56,375 nt of DNA from Planctomycetota bacterium (GTDB lineage: Bacteria > Planctomycetota > Phycisphaerae > FEN-1346), in contig JAUVZF010000019.1 of assembly GCA_030602705.1 (NCBI GenBank), forward strand, positions 1 through 56,375. The letters are read 5' to 3'. The notes under the pieces were generated by a model that ran no database searches, was not told where the DNA came from, and saw only the letters and a program-made list of their open reading frames with translations. Made by a program: the position numbers and the translations under genes. Below, one piece after another: positions 35,041-43,380 of the stretch; position 1 is the first letter of the stretch; every line of letters starts with the position of its first letter.

Positions 35041-36864
35041 CTACCGCCTGCGACGGCGCGCGGCCAGGCCCACGATGCCTGCGGCCATCAGTGCCAGCGT
35101 CGCCGGTTCGGGCATGACGGTCAGCAGCGTGTAGTCATTCAGGTCGACGCCGGAAACCACGTGCTCCGAATCGAAGTACTCGAGCGTGTAATCGGTTCCT
35201 TCGGTGGCGCCCGTGATGGCCGCCCAGTCGCTCGCCGCCTTGTCCCAGTAGCGGATCGCGTCTGTGCTGTCGACGAGGTCCAGGAACTCGGCCAGGGTAA
35301 CGCCGTCCGTGAAGTCGCCCACCTTGGCATCCGGCACCTTCAGGGCGAGCATGCCGCCGATGTCGCCATACATATTGATGAAACCGTAGCCCTTCAGCAT
35401 GCCGGCCACACTCACCAGGCCGCCATCTTTGATCGTCAGCGAGCCTGTGCCCCAGTGGCCGACGCGGAGGCCGCTTGTCACCCACCTCGACCCGGTGCCC
35501 GTCACAGTCGCCGTGCCCGTCGAGCCGGACGAGGGGCCGAGATAGCCGTAGTCACTTTTGAGCATGCCGCCGGTTTTGATGGTGAGCGATCCCGTGCACT
35601 TGTAGTGGCCAACGCTGACGTCGCCGCCTTCGACCACGCCGCCGTCTGAGATCGTCAGCGTGCCTGTTCCCCTGTAGCCGACGCGGAGAAGGCCCTCCAC
35701 AAATGGCCTCATCTCCGTCACATCCCACACCGACCCGGCGCCCGTCACAGTCGCCGTGCCCACAGAGCCGGGCCAGTAGCCGAGATCGCCGTGCTCGCAT
35801 TTGACCACGCCGCCGTCTGAGATGGTCAGCGAGCCTGTGCCCCTGTAGCCGGCGCCGACTCTGATATTATTAACGGAACCGGTCTGATCGTAGTGGACAG
35901 TGAGCGTGTGGTCGCTGCCGCCGTCGAGTCCGAATGTGCCCTTGCCCGTGGCCGATGTGACCTTTACGTCGGCGTCCAGGACCCAGCCGCTTGTCTCGAT
36001 CGTGCCGTCGCCATACAGGTCCTTTTCCGAAGCGTAGAGGGTTTGGCCGACCTTCACCTTGCCACCGTCTGAGATGGTCAGCGAGACTGTGCCCTTCCCG
36101 CCGACGTGGAGGTTGGCATAACTAAGGTCCCACAGAGACCCGGCGCCCGTCACAGTCGCCGTGCCGTTAGAGCCGGGGTCGCGGCCGAGAATGCCCAACC
36201 TATTTTTGACCACGCCGCCGTCTGCGATCGTAAGTGTGCCGGTGCCACTGTAGCCGACGAAGAGAGGGTAAATCCCAAGGTGCCACTTTGACCCCACACC
36301 CGTCACAGTTGCTTTCCCCACAGAGCCGGAGTAGCGGCCGAGATAGCCGTCGTCGCATCTGCTGATCGCACCGCCGTCTGAGACCGTCAGCGTGCCGGCG
36401 CCGTAGCGGCCGACGGTGAGGAAGTCCGTCATCCCCCACGACCCGGCGCCCGTCACAGTCACCGTGCCGTTAGAGCCAGACTCGCAGCCGAGAGTGCCGT
36501 CGTAGGATACGACCCAGCCGCCGTCCGAGATTGTCAGCGAGCCTGTGCCCTCGTAGCCGACGTAGAGAGCGAGAGCCGCATCCCACCTCGACCCCGCGCC
36601 CGTCACAGTGGCTGCTCCCGTCGAGCCGGACTCGTCGCCGAGGGTGCCAGACCCGCTTCTGATCTCGTCTCCGCCGTCGACCTTGATCCAGCCGCTCTTG
36701 CCGTTGTCCTTGCCGACGGTGGCGTAGGTGTGAGTTGTCCAGGTCGCCGGGTCGGCCGGGACGACCTGGCCGCCTGTGGTCACGTCGGCTCTCGCCTGGG
36801 CGCACCAGGCGCCGGCAAGAACCAGTGCGGCCAGAAAAACGGATTGGTGTGTTCGGTGTCTCAT
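35041..36864 (-). CDS. PEP-CTERM protein with T5SS/PEP-CTERM-associated repeats
   Basis: The 607-aa product has a signal peptide (MRHRTHQSVFLAALVLAGAW...). It is built mostly of about nine repeats of roughly 45 residues with the pattern GSxGTATVTGAGSxW...LxVGYxGTGSLTISDGG, the repeat class shared by type V autotransporters and PEP-CTERM proteins; they form a beta-helix. The C-terminus has MPEPATLALMAAGIVGLA followed by RRRRR, the exosortase signal. It is expected on the cell surface or in the matrix. The ATG at 36864 has AAAGGGGAGAG just upstream; the frame extends further but through the leader terminator. It stands alone between 51-bp direct repeats. Confidence 0.9.
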   Translation of the reverse strand: MRHRTHQSVFLAALVLAGAWCAQARADVTTGGQVVPADPATWTTHTYATVGKDNGKSGWIKVDGGDEIRSGSGTLGDESGSTGAATVTGAGSRWDAALALYVGYEGTGSLTISDGGWVVSYDGTLGCESGSNGTVTVTGAGSWGMTDFLTVGRYGAGTLTVSDGGAISRCDDGYLGRYSGSVGKATVTGVGSKWHLGIYPLFVGYSGTGTLTIADGGVVKNRLGILGRDPGSNGTATVTGAGSLWDLSYANLHVGGKGTVSLTISDGGKVKVGQTLYASEKDLYGDGTIETSGWVLDADVKVTSATGKGTFGLDGGSDHTLTVHYDQTGSVNNIRVGAGYRGTGSLTISDGGVVKCEHGDLGYWPGSVGTATVTGAGSVWDVTEMRPFVEGLLRVGYRGTGTLTISDGGVVEGGDVSVGHYKCTGSLTIKTGGMLKSDYGYLGPSSGSTGTATVTGTGSRWVTSGLRVGHWGTGSLTIKDGGLVSVAGMLKGYGFINMYGDIGGMLALKVPDAKVGDFTDGVTLAEFLDLVDSTDAIRYWDKAASDWAAITGATEGTDYTLEYFDSEHVVSGVDLNDYTLLTVMPEPATLALMAAGIVGLAARRRRR

Positions 36865-36910
36865 GGCTCTCCCCTTTGTTTCCGGTGTCGTTTTCTCACC
36901 TCGTCCAGGC

Positions 36911-36950
36911 AAAAAAGAGGGGGAAACGGTCTCCTGGAACCGTTTCCCCC
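36911..36950 (-). terminator. intrinsic terminator inside the 5' leader of the second PEP-CTERM gene
   Basis: On the minus strand GGGGGAAACGGT, loop TCCAGGAG, ACCGTTTCCCCC: a perfect 12-bp stem followed by TC and six T residues. It lies about 190 bases after the predicted start point and 47 bases before the ATG, so it must be read through or prevented for expression. Confidence 0.85.
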
Positions 36951-37147
36951 GTTGCGACGATGTTAACGCTAACGCACGCGCGGCCTGAACGCTACGAAAG
37001 GAGAAAGCCCCCCGGAACTGGAAAGGACCCCCCTTCCGCCACACAGCGGCACAGCCATCCCGCCCATCCCGCCGCGCCCGGCCCCTACGGCGGGCCGGCG
37101 GTAAAAACGTGGACCGGCAGAGTCACGCTCCCCCGATCCATAACATT
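36951..37147 (-). promoter_or_regulatory. long 5' leader upstream of the terminator
   Basis: About 190 nt of untranslated leader between promoter and terminator. It is G-rich in its middle (CCGGGCGCGGCGGGATGGGC region) and has a palindromic GCGTTAGCGTTAACATCG part close to the terminator. I do not recognise a known riboswitch core. It could hold an antiterminator or ligand-binding structure. Confidence 0.45.
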
Positions 37148-37175
37148 AGTATAACACAAGTTCCGGTTATGTCAA
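37148..37175 (-). promoter_or_regulatory. promoter of the second PEP-CTERM gene
   Basis: On the minus strand TTGACA (37175-37170) and TATACT (37153-37148) with a 16-bp spacer. Confidence 0.75.
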
Positions 37176-37199
37176 ACGGATTCTTGAAGCAGGCGTTTC

Positions 37200-37250
37200 A
37201 GCGGATGGTATGGCAGCGGGGAAGTAGTGTCAAGAATCTTGGGCGTCGCG
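37200..37250. repeat. 51-bp direct repeat, copy 2 (spans the pssA stop codon)
   Basis: Partner of 34794-34844. It starts 24 bases upstream of the PEP-CTERM -35 box and covers the last codons of pssA. Confidence 0.85.
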
Positions 37251-38144
37251 GCCGGAGGCGAAGGCGTCGTGCGGCGGTGGGTCGGCCTGGGAAGCATCAT
37301 CCAATGTCTCCCCGCGCGCTTCGTCCGAGGCCGGCTCAGCCGGCTTCGGCCGCCGCCGACCCCGAATGCGCCGATAGAGTCCTGCCGCCGGCCCGCTCAG
37401 CGCGTACGCGCCGAAGCCGAGGGGCAGGACCACTTCCTTCAGGACCGCAGCCAGCGCAATGCCCAGAACCACCATCACCAGGTGGCTGACCGGCCGGCGG
37501 CCGCGCACAAACTGGTTCAGCAGGTGCGAGTACCGGAAACTCGACACCATCAGCAGCCCCAGCAGGGCGGCGATAATCGGCATGCTCCACAGCAGGACGC
37601 GGACGGCGCCTTCGTAGGCGTCTTCTTGCATGAAATCGGCCAGCACGATGATGAGCGAGACGAGCGCCCCGGCGGCGGCAGGCGACGGCAGACCCTTGAA
37701 ACTCATGTGGGCCTCTTCCTCGTGAATGTTCTCAACGTTGAACCGCGCAAGGCGAATCAACGTGCACCCGAGATACACGGCCGCACACACCCACGCAAAG
37801 CGCAGCATGCCAACCAGCCCTTCCGGCACGGCGCTGCCGAGGCACTCGACCACGACGCGGTTCATGAGAAACGCCGGGGCCACTCCGAAACTGACCACGT
37901 CCGCCACGCTGTCGAGTTGGCCGCCGAAGTCGCTCGTGGCTCGTGCGAAGCGTGCGAGCCGGCCGTCCAGCGCATCAAACACCATCGCCAGAATGATGAG
38001 GTAGCCGGCCCACTTCACGGTCTCGGGGAAGTCATCGGGCGCCCCCACGAGGGCCTTGGTGGCCAGCGTGATGGCCCCGAATCCGCAGAACGCGTTGGCC
38101 AGCGTGCAGAGCGACGGCAGAATCAGGACGCGCGGTATTCTCAT
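37230..38144 (-). CDS. pssA: CDP-diacylglycerol--serine O-phosphatidyltransferase
   Basis: The 304-aa membrane enzyme makes phosphatidylserine from CDP-diacylglycerol and L-serine. The CDP-alcohol phosphotransferase signature is complete (DALDGRLARFARATSDFG then QLDSVADVVSFGVAP), with about eight hydrophobic segments around it. After residue 255 it carries a hydrophilic tail (RRRPKPAEPASDEARGE...) not needed for the fold. It overlaps psd as ATGA, so the two steps to phosphatidylethanolamine are translated together. Its final codons lie in a 51-bp repeat that is duplicated 2.4 kb away, so the exact C-terminus may have been reset by recombination. Confidence 0.93.
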   Translation of the reverse strand: MRIPRVLILPSLCTLANAFCGFGAITLATKALVGAPDDFPETVKWAGYLIILAMVFDALDGRLARFARATSDFGGQLDSVADVVSFGVAPAFLMNRVVVECLGSAVPEGLVGMLRFAWVCAAVYLGCTLIRLARFNVENIHEEEAHMSFKGLPSPAAAGALVSLIIVLADFMQEDAYEGAVRVLLWSMPIIAALLGLLMVSSFRYSHLLNQFVRGRRPVSHLVMVVLGIALAAVLKEVVLPLGFGAYALSGPAAGLYRRIRGRRRPKPAEPASDEARGETLDDASQADPPPHDAFASGRDAQDS

Positions 38145-38794
38145 CGAAATCGTCCCAGGATGGTCTCGCCGGCCCTGACGGTTTGCCCAAGACGAACCTC
38201 AACCTCGAAACCGCTCTCGACCGGCACGTAAACCTCGGCGCGCGAGCCGAACTTGACCATACCGTACCGGTCGCCGCGTTCCAGGTGCTGGCCTACGGCT
38301 GCCGCGCAGACGATGCGGCGGGCCATCGCCCCGGCCACCTGGCGGACGAGGATCCGCGTGTTTCCGTCCACGTGCGCGAGGGTCATGGCATTGGCCTCGT
38401 TGTGGGCCGACGCATCCGCAATCGAAGCGTTAAAGTAGCGGCCGGGCTGGTGCACGAGGGTCTCGACCTGGCCGTCGCACGGCGCCCGGTTCACGTGGAC
38501 GTCGAGCGGCGACATGAAGATGGCGATCTTGTGTGTGAGCGACTTGAGGAACCTGGGTTCCTCGACCTCGGCGACCTCCACCACCTTGCCATCGGCCGGC
38601 GAGACGAGAATGCGCGGCTCGCCGGGTGTCCGACGCGACGGATCGCGGAAGAAATACAGCACGAAGGCCACCGCCACGACAAACAGGGGCGTCAGGTACC
38701 ACAGGAAGACCGCCGAAAGGGCCGCGCCCAGCAGCGAGATTCCACCGAACAGGAGTACCTCGCGAACCCCGTACTTAGCCAGGGGAATTCGCAC
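38141..38794 (-). CDS. psd: phosphatidylserine decarboxylase (short form)
   Basis: The 217-aa product decarboxylates phosphatidylserine to phosphatidylethanolamine using a pyruvoyl group made by self-cleavage. The cleavage site is Gly-Ser in MVKFGSRAEVYVP near the C-terminus. ILVSPADGKVVEV and FMSPLDVHVNRAPCDGQV are the other family blocks. Two hydrophobic segments at the N-terminus anchor it. The short length fits the non-proteobacterial class. I chose GTG 38794 because GGAGGACG stands nine bases upstream; a longer start at 38842 would overlap the upstream gene more. It is between a cysteine-cluster gene and pssA. Confidence 0.92.
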   Translation of the reverse strand: MRIPLAKYGVREVLLFGGISLLGAALSAVFLWYLTPLFVVAVAFVLYFFRDPSRRTPGEPRILVSPADGKVVEVAEVEEPRFLKSLTHKIAIFMSPLDVHVNRAPCDGQVETLVHQPGRYFNASIADASAHNEANAMTLAHVDGNTRILVRQVAGAMARRIVCAAAVGQHLERGDRYGMVKFGSRAEVYVPVESGFEVEVRLGQTVRAGETILGRFR

Positions 38795-39170
38795 GATCCA
38801 CGTCCTCCGGTTCGGAGACGAAGTAATGGCCGCACGGAACACGCGTCAGCCTGAGGTCCGTCGCATCGATCGGGAAGTCGCGGCAGGTGACGAAGCGTCG
38901 CTGGTAAATCTTGCAGCGTTTCTCGGGCGTCAGGAACGGACAGTGAAAGGTCAGGTCGCAGCAGGAGCCGCAGTCGCGGCAGGTTCCGCGGCGCAAACGT
39001 CTCGCGCGAGCCACGTAACCCGGGCGAAATCGGCTCAGAAACTGGCGCCGGACCTGGCTCACCAGCCGCAGCACCCACAGCCACGTGCGTGCCACGGCGC
39101 CGGCGGGGGTTTCCGCATGCTCCCTGTTGACGGCCGCGATGCCGCTCAAGTCGTAGGTTGCTTCGGTCAT
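38775..39170 (-). CDS. YkgJ-family cysteine cluster protein
   Basis: The 131-aa product has the family cysteine pattern CRDCGSCCDLTFHCPFL, then RCKIYQRRFVTCRDFP and a final PCGHYF, thought to bind zinc or an iron-sulfur cluster. The role of the family (Pfam PF03692) is unclear. The first 60 residues are less conserved and basic. It is the first gene before psd and pssA with a 20-bp overlap to psd, so it may be tied to phospholipid synthesis. The start at 39170 is the likeliest; a frame extension upstream is possible. Confidence 0.8.
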   Translation of the reverse strand: MTEATYDLSGIAAVNREHAETPAGAVARTWLWVLRLVSQVRRQFLSRFRPGYVARARRLRRGTCRDCGSCCDLTFHCPFLTPEKRCKIYQRRFVTCRDFPIDATDLRLTRVPCGHYFVSEPEDVDRANSPG

Positions 39171-39227
39171 AGTACTCTTGAGTCTAGGCGGTGCCGTGCG
39201 GTCTGTCAACCGCCGTGTGTGCAGGTT

Positions 39228-39812
39228 CTATTCGAGGTTGGCGTGTCTGGAGTCAAGTTCCTGCGGGGGCGTTCCGAGCCGCCGGCCGATCTCGGCGCTG
39301 ACGGCGTCGAGCAGTACCAACAGCGCCTGCTCGAACAGAGAGCCTCCATACTGCGCCGAGTCGCCTGCCTCGGGGCTCGTGACCTTCGAGGGGGCGGGGA
39401 TGATGATCGTCTCGTCGGCCTGTCTGGCCATCGGCGAATCGGGCATCGCCGTGACGGCAAAGACCCGGGCGCCGGCTTCGCGGGCCACCTGCGACACGAG
39501 GACCGTCACGTGGGTTTCGCCGCTGGCGGAACACGCCAGCAGAAGGTCGCCGCTCTGGATGGCGGGCGTTGTCGTCTCGCCGACGACGTAGGTCACGAGG
39601 CCCAGGTGCATAAGGCGCGTGGCCAGCGCGCGTGCCATGAGGCCGGACCGCCCGCCGCCCGCCACGTAGATGCGGCCGGCCTTGAGGATCTGTTCCGTAA
39701 GACGTTCAGGACCCTCGGGCAACACGCGGGCAAGGGTGCCCTGCACCTCGGCCAGGATGTCGTTGATGGCCCGTCGGATCGGCATTGCAGCGATCCCGGC
39801 TTGCAAACCCAT
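39228..39812 (-). CDS. hxlB: 6-phospho-3-hexuloisomerase (SIS domain)
   Basis: The roughly 194-aa SIS-domain protein interconverts hexulose 6-phosphate and fructose 6-phosphate, the second step of formaldehyde fixation by the ribulose monophosphate route. It has the sugar-phosphate loop VAGGGRSGLMARALATRLMH, the VVGETTTPAI segment typical of HxlB, SASGETHVTV, and the C-terminal SLFEQALLVLLDA. The promoter -10 box (39817-39822) is so close that ATG 39812 would be leaderless. ATG 39785 (MPIRRAIND) is an alternative start and closer to family N-termini. No hxlA is in the window. Confidence 0.85.
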   Translation of the reverse strand: MGLQAGIAAMPIRRAINDILAEVQGTLARVLPEGPERLTEQILKAGRIYVAGGGRSGLMARALATRLMHLGLVTYVVGETTTPAIQSGDLLLACSASGETHVTVLVSQVAREAGARVFAVTAMPDSPMARQADETIIIPAPSKVTSPEAGDSAQYGGSLFEQALLVLLDAVSAEIGRRLGTPPQELDSRHANLE

Positions 39813-39816
39813 TTTC

Positions 39817-39844
39817 ACTATACCGTCGTCAGGCTTCCCGTCAA
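39817..39844 (-). promoter_or_regulatory. promoter of hxlB
   Basis: On the minus strand TTGACG (39844-39839) and TATAGT (39822-39817) with a 16-bp spacer. The start point would fall at about 39810. Confidence 0.65.
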
Positions 39845-39859
39845 CGGATTTGCTCCGGC

Positions 39860-39888
39860 TTGACAGTGGCAGCGTGGGCGACTACTGT
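39860..39888 (+). promoter_or_regulatory. possible promoter of the kinase/nucleotidyltransferase fusion
   Basis: TTGACA (39860-39865), a 17-bp spacer and TACTGT (39883-39888). The leader would be about 85 nt. Confidence 0.5.
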
Positions 39889-39979
39889 GACTGTACGCTG
39901 GCGAAGGCCGCCAAGCGGCTGAGCATGCCGGCAAGAACCCCGGAAGGAAAGCACACGTGCTGCGGGGGAGAGACCAGGG

Positions 39980-41929
39980 ATGCGAATCTTCGTTCCCGGG
40001 CGCATCTGTCTGTTCGGCGAACACTCCGACTGGGCCGGCGGATACCGCCGCACCAACGCCCGCATCGAGAAGGGCTACTGTATCATCACGGGGACGAACC
40101 AGGGAATCTACGCCAACGTCGAGCCGCATCCGAGTCACCTGGTCATCACGGCCGACCTGGGCGGGTCCGAGAGGGAAGGCCCGCGAGAGATCCCGATGGA
40201 CCCCGAGGCCCTGCTCGAAGAGGCTCAGGCCGGTGGGCCGTTTTCGTATGTCGCGGGGGTCGCCTACCAGATCCTGATGCACCACCACGTCCGCGGCCTG
40301 GCGATCGACAACGACAAGACGGATCTGCCGGTCGGGAAGGGCCTGTCGTCATCGGCGGCGGCATGCGTTCTGGCCGCCCGCGCTTTCAACCGCGTCTATG
40401 ACCTCAAGATGACCGTCCGCGGCGAGATGGAAGCGGCCTACCGCGGCGAACTAACCACACCGTCGCGCTGTGGCCGCATGGACCAGGGCTGCGCGTTCGG
40501 CGGGCGGCCGATCCTCATGACGTTCGACGCCGACCTCGTCGACGCCCGGCCCATCCGCACCGGCGGTGACCTGTACCTGCTCATCGTGGATCTGAAGCGC
40601 GGTAAGGACACGCAGAAGATCCTGGCCGACCTGAACCACTGTTACCCGTTCGCCACGAGCGACCTGGAGCGCGAGGTGCACGAGTACCTCGGCCCCGTCA
40701 ACAAACGGATCATCGAACGGGCCATCCGGGCGATCGAAGAGGGCGATGCCGAAGGGCTTGGGTCGCTGATGACCGAGGCCCAGGCCCTGTTCGACCGCTA
40801 CCTTCAGCCGGCGTGTCCCAAGGAACTGACCGCGCTGCGGCTGCACGAGGTGCTGGCCTATCCGCCGATCCGGGACCTTATCTGGGGCGGCAAGGGCGTG
40901 GGAAGTCAGGGCGACGGCTGCGCCCAACTCGTCGCCCGCGACCCCGATGCGCGTGACCGGGCGGCCGAGATTCTGGAGCGAGGTCTCGGCGTCGAGTGCC
41001 TGCCGCTGGACATCACGCGGCCGAAACGGATCCGCAAGGCCGTCATTCCGGCGGCCGGCTTCGGTACGCGAATGTTCCCCGCATCGAAGGCGGTCAAGAA
41101 AGAACTTGCCCCGATCGTCGACCGCGACGGTCTGGCCAAGCCCGTCATCCAGGTGATTATTGAGGAGGCGTTTCGTTCGGGCATCGAGGAGGCAGCCCTG
41201 ATCGTTCAGCCGCAGGACCGCGCCCTCTTCGAGGCGTACTTTAAGGCGCCGCTGACACCGCAGCACCTGAACAGCCTGCCGACGGCCCTTCAGGAACACG
41301 CCGCGCACCTGCTGTCGCTCGGCCGGCGGGTCACGTTTATCGAGCAGGAGCGTCAGGAGGGCCTGGGCCACGCCGTCCTCTGCGCGGGCGAGTGGGTCGG
41401 GAATGAGCCGTTCCTGCTGATGCTCGGCGACCACGTCTTCCGAAGCGATACCGACACACCGTGCGCCGCCCAGGTCATTGCCGCCTACGACGCGAGCGGC
41501 GAGAGCGTGGTGGGCCTGGCGGTAACGCCGCCGGAGGAGGTCTCGAATTTCGGGACGGTCGGCGGCACGTGGGTCGAGGACGGGGCGCTGCTGGCAATTG
41601 CGGAATTCGCCGAGAAACCCTCCCTCGACTACGCCCAGGCCAATCTCCACGTCGAAGGCGTTGAGGACGGGTTCCTCTGTCTGTTTGGCCTGTATGCGCT
41701 TGGCCCGAGCGTTTTCGGCCACCTCCAGCACCTCTGCGATCAGAACCTGCGCAAGGGCGGTGAGTTCCAGTTGACCGACGCCCTCGCGCTCCTGCGGCAA
41801 CAGGAGCGATGCTTCGGCTGCCTTGTCAAAGGGCGGCGCTACGACACCGGCCGGCCGGACCAGTACCTGAAGACGCTGGCCGAGTTTGCGCCACCCCAAC
41901 TGCCGGGGCAGACGCCGCGCTCACGCTAA
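39980..41929 (+). CDS. bifunctional GHMP sugar kinase / sugar-1-phosphate nucleotidyltransferase
   Basis: The 649-aa product is a fusion. Residues 1 to about 345 are a GHMP kinase: MRIFVPGRICLFGEHSDW at the start, the ATP loop VGKGLSSSAAACV near 118-130, and a C-terminal GGKGVGSQGDG motif. Residues about 350 to 640 are a GalU-like UTP-sugar pyrophosphorylase: KAVIPAAGFGTRMFPASK with KELAPIVDRD, then LLMLGDHVF and a closing KGRRYDTGRPDQYLKT. It probably phosphorylates a free sugar or uronic acid at C1 and then activates it to an NDP-sugar, a salvage route. The known bacterial FKP (fucose) fusion has these two activities in the opposite order and with a different nucleotidyltransferase. The substrate is unknown; glucuronate or galactose are candidates because of the uronate-isomerase-like neighbour. 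Confidence 0.85.
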   Translation: MRIFVPGRICLFGEHSDWAGGYRRTNARIEKGYCIITGTNQGIYANVEPHPSHLVITADLGGSEREGPREIPMDPEALLEEAQAGGPFSYVAGVAYQILMHHHVRGLAIDNDKTDLPVGKGLSSSAAACVLAARAFNRVYDLKMTVRGEMEAAYRGELTTPSRCGRMDQGCAFGGRPILMTFDADLVDARPIRTGGDLYLLIVDLKRGKDTQKILADLNHCYPFATSDLEREVHEYLGPVNKRIIERAIRAIEEGDAEGLGSLMTEAQALFDRYLQPACPKELTALRLHEVLAYPPIRDLIWGGKGVGSQGDGCAQLVARDPDARDRAAEILERGLGVECLPLDITRPKRIRKAVIPAAGFGTRMFPASKAVKKELAPIVDRDGLAKPVIQVIIEEAFRSGIEEAALIVQPQDRALFEAYFKAPLTPQHLNSLPTALQEHAAHLLSLGRRVTFIEQERQEGLGHAVLCAGEWVGNEPFLLMLGDHVFRSDTDTPCAAQVIAAYDASGESVVGLAVTPPEEVSNFGTVGGTWVEDGALLAIAEFAEKPSLDYAQANLHVEGVEDGFLCLFGLYALGPSVFGHLQHLCDQNLRKGGEFQLTDALALLRQQERCFGCLVKGRRYDTGRPDQYLKTLAEFAPPQLPGQTPRSR

Positions 41930-41948
41930 TACTACAGCGCCACTTCCT

Positions 41949-42026
41949 GCGCGGCGGGTCTCCCGACCCGCCGCGCAACGGCGAAAATGGGCTTTCGAGC
42001 GCGGTGGGTCCGGAGACCCACCGCGC
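41949..42026. repeat. two REP-like palindromes between convergent genes
   Basis: 41949-41976 has the 12-bp arm GCGCGGCGGGTC with loop TCCC. 41999-42026 has GCGCGGTGGGTC with loop CGGA. Both are perfectly paired and lie in the 176-bp gap between convergent genes, again a terminator-like position. Confidence 0.72.
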
Positions 42027-42105
42027 AAGACTTATGTCAGACCGTTTAGACCGTCGAGTCGTCGCGCGGGAGCGGCCAATGAGCCACGCCGGCATCAGCG
42101 ACTGA

Positions 42106-43380
42106 TCAGACGCCGAAGATCCGCTTGGGGTTGTCCCTCAGGAGCAGCGTGGCCGTCTCGACCGCCTGCTGCTCGCTCATCAGGCCCGTCTCCACGAAGT
42201 CGCGCGCCAGTATCCGGGCCAGCACACGCCGGTACATGTTGAACTTCGGCAGGGCGAACTCCACCTTGTACATGTCGCTGTAGTAGCCGATGAGTTTCAC
42301 CTTGGGTACAGCCATCAGCCGCGCGCGGAGTTCCTGCTCGATGTGGACCGGCATGTTCAGGTACCACCAGTGGCCGGAGGGTTTGACGTTTGGGAAGATC
42401 CACGCGAACGTCGCCAGTTCGTGGGCCCATGCCAGCGAGAGGACCGAGATGGTGAAATCAACCTGCGGGTAGCGGCGAAAGAGGTCGGCGTACTGGATGA
42501 GGCTGCCGCGCGTTGACACCAGATCGCGCCCGCCTTCAACGCCCGCCGGATACACGTTGCGGACCGCGCCGATCATCAACTGAAACGGTTTGCGGAACCG
42601 GCGGCACGCGTCGGCAAGAATATCGAACACGAACACTGCCAGGTGCCGGCTTTCATCGTCGGAGAGGTCCTTGCCGCGCAGCACCCGCGCCAGTGCTTTG
42701 CCTGCGGCCGTTTCATCCGGCTCGGCGGGGGTGAAATCGGGCGGCAGACTGATGGCGACCGACGCCGCCCCGTGTTGTGTGAAGTACCGCATCAGCCATC
42801 GGACCGCATCGCGAACGTCGTCAGTCGAGGTGATCTCGATGCCCGTCTTGGCGGCCAGCCGCCCGCGCAGGTCCGGGTCGGCCAATTGGAAGACAAGGTC
42901 GTCGGTCCGAAGGCAGGGAACGAAGACGCCGCGGTCCACCGCCGAAAGGTCTTCGTCAAAGCGATTCGTCAGGAAGACCTTCTCGATATTCGCCTTCGCC
43001 AGAACCGCGCGGTAGCGGTCCTTCTGTTTGGCCGCCTCGACGACCATCTGGCCCAATTCCGCCCAGTTGTTTATCGTCAGCCGCTCAGCCCGAAAGGCAA
43101 ACAGGTCTCGTGCCGCCTCCATCAGCCAACCGTACTGGACGGTGTTGTCGAAGGTGCCGGCGCGCGACACCATCTCGGTAATGAGGTCTGCGTCGCTGAT
43201 GTGGGGATGGACGGCGTTGGCGGGCATACCGGCCGAGTGGGCCAGTTCCGTGTAGTAGTGATAACCCAGCAGGTCGGCAAGCGTCCTGGCGTGGGGCGAC
43301 TCGGCGGGAACGTGGCTGTGGCAATCGATGGCGCGGATGGCGAGAATCTCGTCCAGGAGCCTGGCCTGAAGGTCGCTCAT
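42106..43380 (-). CDS. uronate isomerase-like amidohydrolase
   Basis: The 424-aa product looks like a member of the glucuronate isomerase (UxaC) branch of the amidohydrolase superfamily. It has a metal-binding AIDCHSHVP near residue 20, a long helical middle with SLPPDF and QLMIGAVRNVYPAG, and a C-terminus typical of the branch (KLIGYYSDMYKVEFALPKFNMYRRVLARIL then LLLRDNPKRIFG). Members interconvert uronates such as glucuronate and fructuronate. Length is a little below the usual 470, so the substrate may differ. AAAGGGAACC precedes the ATG at 43380. It is convergent with the sugar kinase fusion. Confidence 0.78.
   Translation of the reverse strand: MSDLQARLLDEILAIRAIDCHSHVPAESPHARTLADLLGYHYYTELAHSAGMPANAVHPHISDADLITEMVSRAGTFDNTVQYGWLMEAARDLFAFRAERLTINNWAELGQMVVEAAKQKDRYRAVLAKANIEKVFLTNRFDEDLSAVDRGVFVPCLRTDDLVFQLADPDLRGRLAAKTGIEITSTDDVRDAVRWLMRYFTQHGAASVAISLPPDFTPAEPDETAAGKALARVLRGKDLSDDESRHLAVFVFDILADACRRFRKPFQLMIGAVRNVYPAGVEGGRDLVSTRGSLIQYADLFRRYPQVDFTISVLSLAWAHELATFAWIFPNVKPSGHWWYLNMPVHIEQELRARLMAVPKVKLIGYYSDMYKVEFALPKFNMYRRVLARILARDFVETGLMSEQQAVETATLLLRDNPKRIFGV

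Noticed and set aside
36951-37147. Known riboswitch class in the long leader of the second PEP-CTERM gene
   Set aside because: I looked for cyclic-di-GMP-type and cobalamin-type cores and saw no convincing match. The leader is reported only as unassigned.
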